Positions 26,118 through 35,639 of a stretch of 64,000 nt of DNA are shown piece by piece (the first letter of the stretch is position 1; the number at the start of each line of letters is the position of its first letter). The translations under genes were made by a program, and so were the position numbers. The stretch is from Photobacterium rosenbergii (lineage in GTDB: Bacteria > Pseudomonadota > Gammaproteobacteria > Enterobacterales > Vibrionaceae): the NCBI RefSeq assembly GCF_003026455.1, contig NZ_PYMB01000005.1:62001-126000 (forward strand), in the 5' to 3' direction. The notes beneath the pieces were generated by a model. That model saw only the letters and a list, made by a program, of their open reading frames with translations. It did no database searches and was not told the DNA's origin.

Positions 26118-28031
26118 ATGGCAAACGCCCGTCCCCTACCCCAGGCTTTTCAATGGCTGACCTGCAAACACATTCGCCCAAGCGGTTGGCTAGCCGAGCA
26201 AATGCAGTTTGACCTCAACCATGGTTTTGTCGGTCACCTTGACCAACTAGTGCCAGAGTTGATCACCGAAGATGATATTTATGGCGAGCACCGCAGAACC
26301 CTCGCAGATAAAGCCAAGGACGTCGGGTCTATTGCCCAAGATGCCGACTGGGAGGTGCAATACCTGTGGTGGAACGCCGAGACCCAGTCCAACTGGTGGG
26401 ACGGTTTTGTCCGCCATGCCATGTTAGTCGGCACCGAAGAGCAGCAAAACAAAGTTCACCGCTATATCGACCATATCCTTTCAACCCAGGATAACGATGG
26501 CTATATCGGAATTTATGCCCCTGACTTGCGCTATAAGGCGAAAGGCGAGAACGGAGAATTGTGGGCACAAGCCGCTCTGTTCAGAGTGCTCATCGCCTAC
26601 TACGAAGTGACCCAGAACCAAGATGTACTCGATAGGGTGATCAAAGCTGTCGAGCGAACCATGACGGCATGGCCAATCAATGAAAGCAAACCTTTCGATG
26701 TCACCGAATCCTACGCGGGTGTTGGCCATGGTTTGGTATTTACCGATGTCTTGGACAGGCTCTACCAGCTTACCGGCAAACAGCAATATCTTGATTACGC
26801 CCATTTCCTCTACCGCGATTATTGCCGCTATCCACTGTGCGACATCGACATCCAGCTTGATGCACTGCTTGACCCGGATTACCGCTACCAAGGGCATGCC
26901 GTCCACACTTGGGAGCATCTTCGCCCGCTGCTAACGGCCTACTTCGCCACCGGAAGTAAAGATCTCAAGGCAGGCCTTGAAGCCTTTGTCGGCCGATTGC
27001 CGGATTACCTCACCCCGTCGGGTGCCCCAATTGGTGACGAATTTATCTTGGGCAAACAGGCCAATGCCACCCAAGTCGGCTATGAGTATTGCTCAATCCA
27101 TGAGTTACTCGATGGGTTTACCCACATGCTGCAAAAAACCGGCGAGTTCAGCTGGGCCGATCATATTGAAAATATGCTGTTCAATGCTGCACAAGGTGCC
27201 CGCCACCCGGATGGGATGGGGATTGCCTACCTGAAAACCGACAATTCCTATTCGATGCTTGGTGAGGCCGGTGTTCATAGTGATGGCTGTACTGCCCATG
27301 AGGTCCAAACCCGCTATAAATATTCCCCAACCCACCAGGAAGCTGCAGTCTGCTGCGTCCCCAATGCCGGACGTATCTACCCGTACTACCTCAAAGCCAT
27401 GTGGATGCAGCAACAAGACACCATCATCAAGCCGCTATACGGACCGAGTGAGTTTACAACCGAAATCAAAGGCCAGCGCCTGACGATTTCCGAACAAACC
27501 AATTACCCAGCCGAGCACAGTGTGGTGCTGCAGTTCTCTGCCGACTCACCGGTTCAAGCAACACTGCGTTGCCGCCTGCCAGGTTGGGCCAAAGGTGTCT
27601 GTGTCAAAGGGGCCAATGTCGAACTGGGTGAAGGTTGGTTTGAGATAAGGGGCCAATGGCAGGGGCAAAGGGTTGAAATCCAGTTCAACACCCAGCCGCA
27701 ACTGTGTACTGACAACTTGGGCGACCATTATTTCCGCTATGGCCCGTTGGTTTATAGCTTGCCGATCAAAGCTATCGAAACCATCGACAAACAACTGCCC
27801 CTCGTGCCATTCCAGGAGCGCTGTTACCAGACTGAAAATGGCTGGTTGCCGGTTGAATACAACCACAACCCGCACACAGAGCTGGCCAGTCTCGAGGCAA
27901 CAGCAGCCCTCCCTTGGGGGCAGTACACCCCGCTCCGTACCGACCTCGGATATCAAGGCCAACAATTTGTCCTACAACCTATGGCCGCGCATATTTTGCG
28001 TCAAGTCACTTTCAAACCAAAGGCATGGTAA
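26118..28031 (+). CDS. GH127 glycoside hydrolase (beta-L-arabinofuranosidase family)
   Basis: This 637-residue protein is an (alpha/alpha)6-barrel enzyme of family GH127, in which the Bifidobacterium enzyme HypBA1 removes beta-L-arabinofuranose. The zinc-binding residues of that enzyme have counterparts here: Glu323 and Cys325 in 'GYEYCSIHELL' and Cys412-Cys413 in 'EAAVCCVPNAGRI'. A C-terminal beta-sandwich follows. No signal peptide, so cytoplasmic. The ATG at 26118 has AAAGGA at good distance. It is followed 6 bases later by a SemiSWEET sugar transporter gene. Family members also act on other sugars, so the arabinoside activity is only likely. Confidence 0.87.
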   Translation: MANARPLPQAFQWLTCKHIRPSGWLAEQMQFDLNHGFVGHLDQLVPELITEDDIYGEHRRTLADKAKDVGSIAQDADWEVQYLWWNAETQSNWWDGFVRHAMLVGTEEQQNKVHRYIDHILSTQDNDGYIGIYAPDLRYKAKGENGELWAQAALFRVLIAYYEVTQNQDVLDRVIKAVERTMTAWPINESKPFDVTESYAGVGHGLVFTDVLDRLYQLTGKQQYLDYAHFLYRDYCRYPLCDIDIQLDALLDPDYRYQGHAVHTWEHLRPLLTAYFATGSKDLKAGLEAFVGRLPDYLTPSGAPIGDEFILGKQANATQVGYEYCSIHELLDGFTHMLQKTGEFSWADHIENMLFNAAQGARHPDGMGIAYLKTDNSYSMLGEAGVHSDGCTAHEVQTRYKYSPTHQEAAVCCVPNAGRIYPYYLKAMWMQQQDTIIKPLYGPSEFTTEIKGQRLTISEQTNYPAEHSVVLQFSADSPVQATLRCRLPGWAKGVCVKGANVELGEGWFEIRGQWQGQRVEIQFNTQPQLCTDNLGDHYFRYGPLVYSLPIKAIETIDKQLPLVPFQERCYQTENGWLPVEYNHNPHTELASLEATAALPWGQYTPLRTDLGYQGQQFVLQPMAAHILRQVTFKPKAW

Positions 28032-28037
28032 CCCGAC

Positions 28038-28370
28038 ATGGATACGAAAACGCTCACAGTCAGCATTATTTGCGGCTCGTTATTGGCAACACTTTCTCTA
28101 TGGGTGGCGGATTATAGCTTGGCAGCACTGGGCAGTTTGGCGGCATGCTGTACGACCCTTGCCTACTTGCCTCAGGTCATCAAGATTATCCGCTCCAAAG
28201 ATACCCAGAGTATCTCATTGCACATGTATGCGCTGATGGTGTTCGGGGTATTTTGTTGGTTTATCTATGGCATGAAGGTCAATGACACCCCTGTGATGCT
28301 GGCCAATGCAATTACCTTGCTGTTATCAATGGTGATTCTGTTTATGAAGCTTAGCGAGCGTCCACAGTAA
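28038..28370 (+). CDS. SemiSWEET-type sugar transporter (MtN3/PQ-loop)
   Basis: This 110-residue membrane protein contains the three-helix SemiSWEET unit from about residue 28: 'LGSLAACCTTLAYLPQVIKIIRSKDT' (marked region with the PQ motif), 'YALMVFGVFCWFIYGMKVNDTPVMLANAITLL' and a final helix. Such proteins dimerise and let mono- or disaccharides move down their gradient. An extra hydrophobic stretch at residues 7-26 may add a fourth helix, or translation could begin later. The gene follows GH127 by 6 bases, which suggests export or uptake of the released monosaccharide or its glycoside. Confidence 0.85.
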   Translation: MDTKTLTVSIICGSLLATLSLWVADYSLAALGSLAACCTTLAYLPQVIKIIRSKDTQSISLHMYALMVFGVFCWFIYGMKVNDTPVMLANAITLLLSMVILFMKLSERPQ

Positions 28371-28378
28371 AATAAAAA

Positions 28379-28398
28379 GGCCTGCACGGAGGCAGGCC
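28379..28398 (-). terminator. Terminator between the SemiSWEET gene and pflB
   Basis: GGCCTGC and GCAGGCC form a perfect stem. On the minus strand it is followed by TTTTTATTTT, as required for ending pflB; on the plus strand no U-run follows. Confidence 0.75.
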
Positions 28399-28463
28399 AA
28401 ACTTTGCTAATTAATAGCTAGGTAGTCACAGCTTGTTATTTTTCGACAATGCTTTTTGAGCCC

Positions 28464-30761
28464 TTACATTTTTTCAGTAAAGGTACGGGTTATCACATCC
28501 TGCTGTTGCTCTTTGGTCAGCGAGTTGAAACGGACCGCATAACCCGATACACGGATTGTTAGCTGCGGGTATTTCTCTGGGTGCTCGACAGCATCAAGCA
28601 ACATGTCACGGTTCATCACGTTGACGTTCAGGTGCTGGCCACCTTCAACGCCTACCCCATGCTCGCCCGCTTCGTGATGGAAATAGCCGTCCATCAGCGC
28701 TGCCAAGTTTTGCTTCTGGGTCTCGCTATTTTTGCCCAATGCATTTGGCACAATCGAGAAGGTATATGAGATACCGTCTTTGGCAAAAGCAAACGGCAGT
28801 TTCGAAACAGACGTCAGTGAAGCGACCGCCCCTTTTTGATCCCGGCCATGCATCGGGTTGGCACCTGGACCAAACGGCATACCGGCGCGGCGGCCATCTG
28901 GCGTATTACCGGTCTTCTTGCCGTACACCACGTTAGAGGTGATAGTCAGGATCGACTGGGTCGGCGTTGCCTCGCGGTACATGTTCATTTTCTGGATTTT
29001 CTTCATGAAGCGCTCAACCAGATCACAGGCAATGTCATCGACCCGGGCGTCATTGTTGCCGAATTTCGGGTAATCGCCGTCGATCTCGAAATCTACCGCC
29101 AAACCGTCTTCATCACGGATAGGCTTCACTTTGGCAAACTTAATCGCTGCCAGCGAGTCGGCAACTACCGACAAACCGGCTATCCCGCAGGCCATGGTAC
29201 GCCTTACATCACGATCCATCAGTGCCATCAGGGAAGCTTCGTAGCTGTAACGGTCGTGCGAGTAGTGGATGATGTTCAGCGCCGTCACATATTGGGTTGC
29301 CAGCCAATCGAGCATCTCATCAAAACGAGGCATCAAGCTATCGAAATCCAAGGTTTCATCAGCAATCGGTGCCTGCTTAGGACCCACTTGCACTTTCGAT
29401 TTTTCATCAACCCCACCGTTGATGGTGTACAACAATGCTTTCGCCAAATTGGCACGGGCGCCGAAGAACTGCATGTCTTTACCGACTATCTGCGGGCTGA
29501 CGCAACAGGCAATGGCATAATCATCGTTGTTAAAGTCCGGGCGCATCAAATCATCATTTTCATACTGCAGCGATGAGGTATCGATAGACACTTTCGCCGC
29601 ATATTTCTTGAAAGCCTCAGGCAGTTGCTCTGACCACAATACCGTCATATTGGGCTCAGGTGCCGGGCCCATGTTGTATAGCGTATGCAGGTAACGGAAG
29701 GTGGTTTTGCTGACCAGGGTACGACCGTCGACACCCATACCGGCCATAGCCTCGGTCGCCCAGATAGGGTCGCCAGAGAACAGCGAATCATAATCTGGAG
29801 TACGCAGGAATCGCACCATGCGCAGTTTCATGATGAAATGGTCCACCAGCTCCTGGGCCTGTGACTCAGTGATCACCCCATTAGCCAAATCCCTTTCAAT
29901 ATAAACATCAAGGAAAGTCGAGGTACGGCCCAGCGACATCGCCGCGCCGTTTTGTGATTTCACCGCGGCCAAGTAGCCGAAATAGGTATATTGGATTGCT
30001 TCTTGGGCCGACGTGGCCGGCGTCGACATATCAATACCGTACTTCAGGCCCATAGTGCGGATATCTTCCAGTGCCTGAATTTGATCGGCTAGCTCTTCAC
30101 ACAGGCGAAGGGTCTTCTCGAGATCTTGGCCTTGCTCAAGGAATGCCTGGGTCGATTTTACTTGCTCTTGCTTGTCTGCTTTAAGGAAATCAATGCCGTA
30201 TAGGGCAATGCGGCGGTAATCACCAATAATTCGGCCACGGCCGTAAGCATCGGGAAGACCGGTAATGATGCCTGATTTACGACAAGCCAGAATATCCTTG
30301 GTGTAGAGATCAAAACACGCTTTATTATGGGTCTTGCGGTATTCGGTAAAAGTTTTTTCTACCATAGGGTCAAGCTGGCGGCCATATACCTCACAGGAGG
30401 TTTTCACCATGCGGATACCGCCATTGGCAATAATAGCCCGCTTGAGCGGTTTGTCGGTTTGCAGGCCGACAATGGTTTCCAGATCTTTATTGATATAACC
30501 CGCATCGTGGGAAATGATGGTTGAAGGCAGGTCGGTATCAAAGTCAACCGGCGCATGGGTGCGGCTCTCTTCTTTGATGCCCTCTAAGACACTATTCCAA
30601 AGCGCGGTGGTCGATTCCGTCGCGTCGGCAAGAAATGACTCATCGCCTTCATACGGTGTATAGTTGGTTTGGATGAAATCGCGGGTGTTAACCTCAGTCT
30701 GCCAATCGCCAGCGGTAAAACCTTTCCATGCTTGAAGCATTTCAGTAGTTGGAATAGTCAT
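28464..30761 (-). CDS. pflB: Formate C-acetyltransferase (pyruvate formate-lyase)
   Basis: This 765-residue glycyl-radical enzyme converts pyruvate and CoA to acetyl-CoA and formate without oxygen. It follows E. coli PflB (760) from end to end: '[14 protein letters not shown]'-like N terminus, the active-site pair Cys-Cys in 'YAIACCVSP', and the radical Gly in '[13 protein letters not shown]' near the C terminus. A few extra residues ('[14 protein letters not shown]') stand before '[10 protein letters not shown]'. Activation requires a PflA-type radical SAM enzyme, which is not encoded nearby, nor is focA. It is therefore either the only copy with a distant pflA or a second copy. It probably serves mixed-acid fermentation of the sugars handled by the neighbours. 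Confidence 0.94.
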   Translation of the reverse strand: MTIPTTEMLQAWKGFTAGDWQTEVNTRDFIQTNYTPYEGDESFLADATESTTALWNSVLEGIKEESRTHAPVDFDTDLPSTIISHDAGYINKDLETIVGLQTDKPLKRAIIANGGIRMVKTSCEVYGRQLDPMVEKTFTEYRKTHNKACFDLYTKDILACRKSGIITGLPDAYGRGRIIGDYRRIALYGIDFLKADKQEQVKSTQAFLEQGQDLEKTLRLCEELADQIQALEDIRTMGLKYGIDMSTPATSAQEAIQYTYFGYLAAVKSQNGAAMSLGRTSTFLDVYIERDLANGVITESQAQELVDHFIMKLRMVRFLRTPDYDSLFSGDPIWATEAMAGMGVDGRTLVSKTTFRYLHTLYNMGPAPEPNMTVLWSEQLPEAFKKYAAKVSIDTSSLQYENDDLMRPDFNNDDYAIACCVSPQIVGKDMQFFGARANLAKALLYTINGGVDEKSKVQVGPKQAPIADETLDFDSLMPRFDEMLDWLATQYVTALNIIHYSHDRYSYEASLMALMDRDVRRTMACGIAGLSVVADSLAAIKFAKVKPIRDEDGLAVDFEIDGDYPKFGNNDARVDDIACDLVERFMKKIQKMNMYREATPTQSILTITSNVVYGKKTGNTPDGRRAGMPFGPGANPMHGRDQKGAVASLTSVSKLPFAFAKDGISYTFSIVPNALGKNSETQKQNLAALMDGYFHHEAGEHGVGVEGGQHLNVNVMNRDMLLDAVEHPEKYPQLTIRVSGYAVRFNSLTKEQQQDVITRTFTEKM

Positions 30762-31160
30762 AGTAAATACCTAACAATAATCGTGTTCTGAAAGACTTTA
30801 ATTGTTTAAAATCTGAAATAGAGACAAAGCAAACCTATCTTGCTATTGATAAATAAAGACTGGGAAAGCACCCTTTCAGGTATTATTTAAACGCTATTTA
30901 TCAAACTGCTTGATACACAAATTAGATTCGGTTTGTTCACTTCATCTTGATGACTGAATGGTAGGACAAATCGCACTATGATTAAAATGAATGCTTTTCA
31001 TTTTTTTAATGCGCAGAATGCATATATTAAGTGACAACCAATTTACACATTTGATTTCAGTTACTTAATTACAGACCTCGTGTTCAGCAAGACTTATATA
31101 TCGCTTAATTTTTCCCTGTTTCACCTATATTTCTGATTATTGCTCGCTTCCAGATGCGAT
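30762..31160. other. pflB upstream region without recognised gene
   Basis: About 400 AT-rich bases precede pflB. I see no reading frame with family likeness and no FNR or CRP site good enough to claim, though anaerobic control would be expected. It must hold the pflB promoter. Confidence 0.5.
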
Positions 31161-31203
31161 AAAGCCTTCAGCAAACATTCTCGCAATGTCTGTTGAAGGC
31201 TTT
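31161..31203. terminator. Bidirectional terminator after the second DUF2799 gene
   Basis: AAAGCCTTCA pairs with TGAAGGCTTT, with an inner ACATT/AATGT stem. T-runs lie on both sides. It sits 37 bases beyond the lipoprotein stop codon. Confidence 0.75.
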
Positions 31204-31239
31204 TAAAAGTAATAGGCTTTGATCTACGGTTATATTGGG

Positions 31240-31656
31240 TTAATACCCAAAACCAAATCCATCTGTGGAACTTTCCCGCTCCATTTCCAATACAAACTCA
31301 TCATAGCCAAACTGGTATTGCCTTCGGAATTCATTGCCATCAGGCATGCCATCACAAATCCCGAAATAGCTCTGCCCTGAATTACCCAAATTCCATGCCT
31401 TATCGATATCGCAGTATTCAGCTCGGCCCATTTCATAGCCAACAGAATACTTTTGCTGCGCAGCAAACAAATCACCACTTACCAGCAAAGAGAGATCCCT
31501 GACCCGATGGCCTTTCAATGCATCTTGCTCGCCCAGAGACTGCCAGTCATTGGCTTCAGCGTATGTCTCAACATAGTTATTGGCACTACATGCGGTCAAA
31601 GCCAGCACCAGTGAAACGCCCAATAAGGTACGCATCCGTTTGTAGTTGTTCATCAA
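31240..31656 (-). CDS. DUF2799 lipoprotein (second copy)
   Basis: This lipoprotein precursor of 138 residues, or slightly fewer if the second Met is used, has the lipobox 'LALTAC'. Like the protein at 6285-6668 it has a repeated Tyr-Gly pattern with two Cys: 'YSVGYEMGRAEYC', 'DKAWNLGNSGQSYFGIC' and 'RQYQFGYDEFVLEM'. 'DWQSLGEQDALKGH' near the N terminus parallels 'NWDEHGYRTGLSGE' of the first copy. The two genes are paralogues at moderate distance. The function of the family is not known. A bidirectional terminator follows. Confidence 0.78.
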   Translation of the reverse strand: MMNNYKRMRTLLGVSLVLALTACSANNYVETYAEANDWQSLGEQDALKGHRVRDLSLLVSGDLFAAQQKYSVGYEMGRAEYCDIDKAWNLGNSGQSYFGICDGMPDGNEFRRQYQFGYDEFVLEMERESSTDGFGFGY

Positions 31657-31804
31657 TGAATATCCAAACTAGAAATTGTATTAAATATAACCGAAATTCT
31701 GCAAAGGATAATTATGGCACAAGGCGATAGGCTTTTGATATCGATGAAAGATTTGGCAATGAACCAAAGGTAATGAAGTGTTTAGCTGGGTGGCCTGTGG
31801 GGCA

Positions 31805-31832
31805 GGCGCTGCTGACAAATTCCAGCAGCGCC
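31805..31832. repeat. Perfect 10-base stem-loop after the 27-residue gene
   Basis: GGCGCTGCTG and CAGCAGCGCC flank an 8-base loop, 11 bases beyond the stop codon of the small membrane protein gene. No U-run follows on either strand, so it may terminate poorly or stabilise the RNA end. Confidence 0.6.
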
Positions 31833-31843
31833 AATTAACAGCA

Positions 31844-31927
31844 TTAGGCAAGGATAAGCAGTGGTGCGATCATCGACAGAGAGATGGCTGCAGAGAAGAT
31901 AATCGCAAACGTCATTTTTTCGCTCAT
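31844..31927 (-). CDS. 27-residue single-span membrane protein
   Basis: A short frame encodes 27 residues: a polar start 'MSEKMT' followed by one hydrophobic helix of about 20 residues ('FAIIFSAAISLSMIAPLLILA'-type, with a central Pro). AAGGA lies 8 bases before the ATG at 31927, and a strong stem-loop follows the stop codon. Together these make a real gene likely. It resembles in kind the many small inner-membrane proteins of enteric bacteria, but I do not recognise a family. It stands alone between the DUF2799 gene and an oxidoreductase gene on the same strand. Confidence 0.6.
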   Translation of the reverse strand: MSEKMTFAIIFSAAISLSMIAPLLILA

Positions 31928-32047
31928 TTTATAATTTCCTTATGATGCGGGTGGCAAGCCACCACAAACAATACTTTCAAATGAATGTTATACCACCACA
32001 CAACATAAAGATACATTTTATATATTACTTAACAGAAAATCCTTGTC

Positions 32048-33145
32048 TTAATGTGCTGGCACCAATACCAATTTGCCGACAAACTTTTTGGCTAAGAAGT
32101 CTTCCTGCGCTTGGTGGATTTGCTCCAGCGGATAAGTTTTAGAGACAACCGGTTTGATTTCCCCCGCTTCGATATAACTTACAAGGTTTTCAAACACATG
32201 GCGCTGCTGGTAGGTACAACCAAAGAAACTGAGATCTTTGAGGTACAAAGTACGTACATCCAACTCGGTCAGCGGGCCACCGATTGCACCGGCTACCGCG
32301 TAGCGACCGCCACGACGTAATACTTCTGGTAATTCCGGCCATTGCTCGCCAGCGACTAGATCAATCACCACATCAACAGCCATGGTCCCAAGCGACTCGA
32401 TCAAGCTATCACCACGTGCAATAGTTCGGTCAGCGCCCATCTCTAGCACTTGCTGATGCTTGTCAGCACCGCACACTGCTATAACACTGGCACCACGGCG
32501 CTTGGAAAGTTGGACTGCCGCCGCCCCGACACCACCGGAGGCGCCGGTTACCAATACCACATCACCGGCTTTGACATTGGCACGGTCGACCATGTTTTCC
32601 GCCGTTGAAAAAGCACAAGGAAATGAAGCCAGTTCGACGTCAGTCATGGTGCTGTTGACAGTAAATGCCTCGCCAGACAATGCCTTGGTGTATTGGGCAA
32701 AACCGCCATTGCACTCAGAGCCGAAAGTGATGCAACGGAATGATTCATCTGTTTGCGGGTGCTGCTGCATGGCACGGACCATCACCCTTTCACCAATACG
32801 GGACGGGTCAACCTGCTCGCCTACTGCCACAATATGGCCGGCAACATCTGCACCCTGAATACGCGGGAAGGTCAGCGGGATCCCCGACCAACTGGCATCC
32901 TGATCATCGATAGTGTCAAAACCCTCTGAACCACCTGCATTGGTATCAGTGGTCACTTGCTTGGAGTACCAGCCAATCCGGGTATTGATATCGGTATTAT
33001 TCACCGCGCAGGCACCGACCTTGATCAACACTTCGTCCCCGGCAAGTTCAGGTAGCGCTAAATCGTCACGCAATACCAGCTTATCCAAGCCACCGTGGCC
33101 GGTTAGCACCACGCCTTTCATCGTATTTGGCAATGAAGTTGTCAT
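32048..33145 (-). CDS. Zinc-less/quinone-type medium-chain oxidoreductase (MDR)
   Basis: This NAD(P)H-dependent oxidoreductase of about 365 residues belongs to the quinone oxidoreductase branch of the medium-chain dehydrogenase superfamily. 'GDEVLIKVGACAVNNTDINTR' forms the catalytic-domain start. The nucleotide fold has 'DVVLVTGASGGVGAAAVQLSKRRGASVIAV'-region glycine motif (residues about 185-215). The ATG at 33145 has GGGAG upstream and gives 'MTTSLPNTMKGVVLTGHG'. It is divergent from a LysR gene, with a perfect inverted repeat between them, so it is probably that regulator's target. The substrate is unknown; electrophilic aldehydes or quinones are typical. Confidence 0.85.
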   Translation of the reverse strand: MTTSLPNTMKGVVLTGHGGLDKLVLRDDLALPELAGDEVLIKVGACAVNNTDINTRIGWYSKQVTTDTNAGGSEGFDTIDDQDASWSGIPLTFPRIQGADVAGHIVAVGEQVDPSRIGERVMVRAMQQHPQTDESFRCITFGSECNGGFAQYTKALSGEAFTVNSTMTDVELASFPCAFSTAENMVDRANVKAGDVVLVTGASGGVGAAAVQLSKRRGASVIAVCGADKHQQVLEMGADRTIARGDSLIESLGTMAVDVVIDLVAGEQWPELPEVLRRGGRYAVAGAIGGPLTELDVRTLYLKDLSFFGCTYQQRHVFENLVSYIEAGEIKPVVSKTYPLEQIHQAQEDFLAKKFVGKLVLVPAH

Positions 33146-33253
33146 TACAGTCTCTCCCACATCATTCAGAATGCCTTCGGCCTTGATCCAAAGAAAAAGT
33201 AGACTCCAACAATAATCGCAACAATCAATTTAGCCAAACGAATAAAATTAACC

Positions 33254-33280
33254 TATAGATTTAGCAATACTAAATCTATA
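33254..33280. promoter_or_regulatory. Perfect LysR-type inverted repeat between divergent genes
   Basis: TATAGATTTAG and CTAAATCTATA are exact complements separated by 5 bases. The repeat lies between the oxidoreductase and LysR genes and contains the T-N11-A feature expected of LysR binding sites. Confidence 0.8.
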
Positions 33281-33346
33281 ATGATTTTTAGGCCGTTACC
33301 CAACTAAAGGTGACCTACCTTTACGCTCCCCAAAGAAGACGTCGAA

Positions 33347-34234
33347 ATGGACACGCTGTTAGATTTAGAGTTGTTGAGAACCTTTGTTGCCGTTGCAGAG
33401 ACCGGTGAAATCAAACTTGCCGCCGAGCGGGTATATCGCTCCAGCGGTGCCGTCAGCATGCAGATGAAACGCTTGCAGGAGTTGGCGGGATGCGAGTTAC
33501 TGCTCCGCAGTCACCGTGGCGTTGTCCTAACCGATGCCGGAAAAGTCTTGCTCAGTCGCAGCCAGCAAATGCTGGCCCTCAACAGCAGTACCCTTGCCGC
33601 CCTCAGCGGCAAAGATATCTCAGGCCAGTTGACTTTCGGTATACCCACCGACTACGCCGCAGATTTCACCCGCCACTTTATGCCGCTATTGAGAGCGAAA
33701 ATGCCCAACTTGGCAGCGAAAGTGGTATGTGATAGAAGCCGTCACCTCAGGAAAAAGCGCCAAGCCGGCACTGTCGATATAGCCATTGTCGCCGGAGAGC
33801 CAGGGATTAAGGACGGCATGCCGCTATGGAGTGAGTCGGTTAACTGGGTAAAATCGCCCAAGCTCTCGCTGAACACGGAGCAACCGGTGCCTATAGCCCT
33901 GTTTGACGGCGATTGTCTGATCCGCGATCTAACTCTCGCAACACTCGAAAATGCGGACATCCGTTACGAAGTTGTCTTTACTAGCCCAGTTCTCGATAAT
34001 ATTGCCGAAGCAGTATATAACGGCCTGGCCATCTCATTGTTGCCAGAATCACTGCACAAATTCGGCCAGACCCAGCAGATGTTACCCTCTGAACCTTTCC
34101 ACGACATCTTTACCCTAAACGAACGCCTGACCTTCAATCTTATCTATACCCAAGGGCAGAACGCGCATACGGTAGAAACCATTTCTACCTGCTTTCTCCA
34201 TGCCCACCAGCAACTCCAATCAGTATCGACCTAA
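33347..34234 (+). CDS. LysR-family regulator
   Basis: This 295-residue protein begins with a LysR winged helix ('LLDLELLRTFVAVAETGEIKLAAERVYRSS', residues 4-33; then 'VSMQMKRLQELAGCELLLRSHRGV') and continues with an effector domain from about residue 95 ('GQLTFGIPTDYAADF'). The effector domain is divergent from the best-known branches but keeps 'DIAIVAGEP' and 'VYNGLAISLLPES'. It is transcribed away from the oxidoreductase gene and probably binds the 27-base palindrome between them. Its inducer is not known. Confidence 0.87.
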   Translation: MDTLLDLELLRTFVAVAETGEIKLAAERVYRSSGAVSMQMKRLQELAGCELLLRSHRGVVLTDAGKVLLSRSQQMLALNSSTLAALSGKDISGQLTFGIPTDYAADFTRHFMPLLRAKMPNLAAKVVCDRSRHLRKKRQAGTVDIAIVAGEPGIKDGMPLWSESVNWVKSPKLSLNTEQPVPIALFDGDCLIRDLTLATLENADIRYEVVFTSPVLDNIAEAVYNGLAISLLPESLHKFGQTQQMLPSEPFHDIFTLNERLTFNLIYTQGQNAHTVETISTCFLHAHQQLQSVST

Positions 34235-34314
34235 TTGCCCGTCTAGGGCGTTGCCGTGACATAAAGTTTGACCATAACATACAATATTGAGACCCCATCA
34301 AAACGGACCCCAGA

Positions 34315-35217
34315 ATGAAAATTGATTTGACTAAGATGGTGACTGAAAGCCGCAACAGTGCCAGTGCCGAGATTGATACGCTATCGACTGTCGATATGTT
34401 GAAGGTCATCAATCAGGAAGATCAGAAAGTCGCCCTTGCTGTCGAAGCGGTTTTGCCTGAAATAGCCCGTGCAGTCGATGCCATTGCCGATGCCTTCATG
34501 CAAGGTGGTAGATTGATATACAGTGGCGCAGGTACCTCTGGCCGTTTAGGTATCCTTGACGCTAGTGAGTGCCCGCCTACTTTTGGCAGTAAACCAGAGC
34601 AAGTGGTAGGCCTGATTGCAGGCGGCCATAAAGCCATTCTCAAAGCGGTCGAAAATGCCGAGGACAACCGTGACATGGGTGCAGGCGACCTGCAAGCGCT
34701 GGACTTCAGCAGCAAAGATGTTTTGGTCGGCATTGCCGCCAGCGGCAGGACCCCTTACGTATTGGGCGCGATGGAATATGCCAAGTCTGTTGGCGCGACC
34801 GTAGCCTGTATCAGCTGCAACCCTGATAGTCCGATGAGCCAATCGTCTGATATCGCCATCACGCCTGTCGTAGGCCCTGAAGTCGTCACCGGATCATCAC
34901 GCCTCAAAGCCGGTACAGCACAAAAACTGATCCTCAATATGCTAACGACAGGTGCAATGATCAGAACCGGTAAGGTCTACGGCAATTTGATGGTCGATGT
35001 CGAAGCCACCAATGCCAAGTTGGTCGAACGGCAGAAAAACATTGTGATGGCTGCAACGGACTGCAGCCGGGAACAAGCCATTGATGCACTCAATGCCTGC
35101 AACGGCCACTGCAAAACTGCGATAGTTATGCTGCTAGCTGGCGTTGATGCCAACCAAGCGGCTTCACTACTAGATGAAAATCAAGGCTTTACCCGCAAGG
35201 CTATCAGCAGTAAATAA
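34315..35217 (+). CDS. murQ: N-acetylmuramic acid 6-phosphate etherase
   Basis: This 300-residue SIS-domain enzyme cleaves the lactyl ether of MurNAc-6-phosphate to GlcNAc-6-phosphate and lactate during wall recycling. Family marks are '[28 protein letters not shown]', here residues about 63-90, '[14 protein letters not shown]', '[17 protein letters not shown]' and '[11 protein letters not shown]'. A C-terminal helical part ends the protein. Neither murP, nagK nor anmK lies beside it, so its substrate source must be encoded elsewhere. It follows the LysR gene by 80 bases, perhaps with its own promoter. Confidence 0.94.
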   Translation: MKIDLTKMVTESRNSASAEIDTLSTVDMLKVINQEDQKVALAVEAVLPEIARAVDAIADAFMQGGRLIYSGAGTSGRLGILDASECPPTFGSKPEQVVGLIAGGHKAILKAVENAEDNRDMGAGDLQALDFSSKDVLVGIAASGRTPYVLGAMEYAKSVGATVACISCNPDSPMSQSSDIAITPVVGPEVVTGSSRLKAGTAQKLILNMLTTGAMIRTGKVYGNLMVDVEATNAKLVERQKNIVMAATDCSREQAIDALNACNGHCKTAIVMLLAGVDANQAASLLDENQGFTRKAISSK

Positions 35218-35639
35218 AGCTGGAATCAAGCTCGGTCGAGGCAATGTGATGGAAAGTGGCAGGGCAGAAATAAAAATGCCCAGCCGAGGCTGAGCGAAAT
35301 TTGCGAGTGTCCAAATCAAGACACAATTAGCGAGTCAAATTCTAGCAAGTAGATACAGGTAAACATTGTATCTGCATCCATCATAGCCACAGTTTCCTTA
35401 ACCAAAACTGGCGCGACTACATTAATATTAGTCCATCTCCCATATTTGAGACTGGTCAGATGTCACCGTCAGGAAAAACCATTCACCACTATTATTTGTG
35501 GCATGGGACTCCTTGCAAAAACAGATAGATAAAATCAAAAAACCGCCGCTAGCAACAATGTACGGCTTTGTACCAGGTTATTGAGCCCAGTTTCACCAGT
35601 CGATAAAATCCACGCCAAACTAATAAAACAGCGTATTTT
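35218..35639. other. Non-coding stretch between murQ and an outer-membrane gene
   Basis: I see no gene in these 420 bases. A hairpin (GCCCAGCC/GGCTGAGC, 35278-35295) may end murQ transcription. The rest is AT-rich upstream sequence for the following gene. Confidence 0.45.

Noticed and set aside
27546-27965. 139-residue minus-strand frame within the GH127 gene
   Set aside because: It is antisense to a gene with complete zinc-site motifs, with no likeness to a family.
30780-31030. FNR-like sites (TTGAT and ATCAA elements) upstream of pflB
   Set aside because: The elements occur in the wrong order or spacing for TTGAT-N4-ATCAA, so no site can be claimed.
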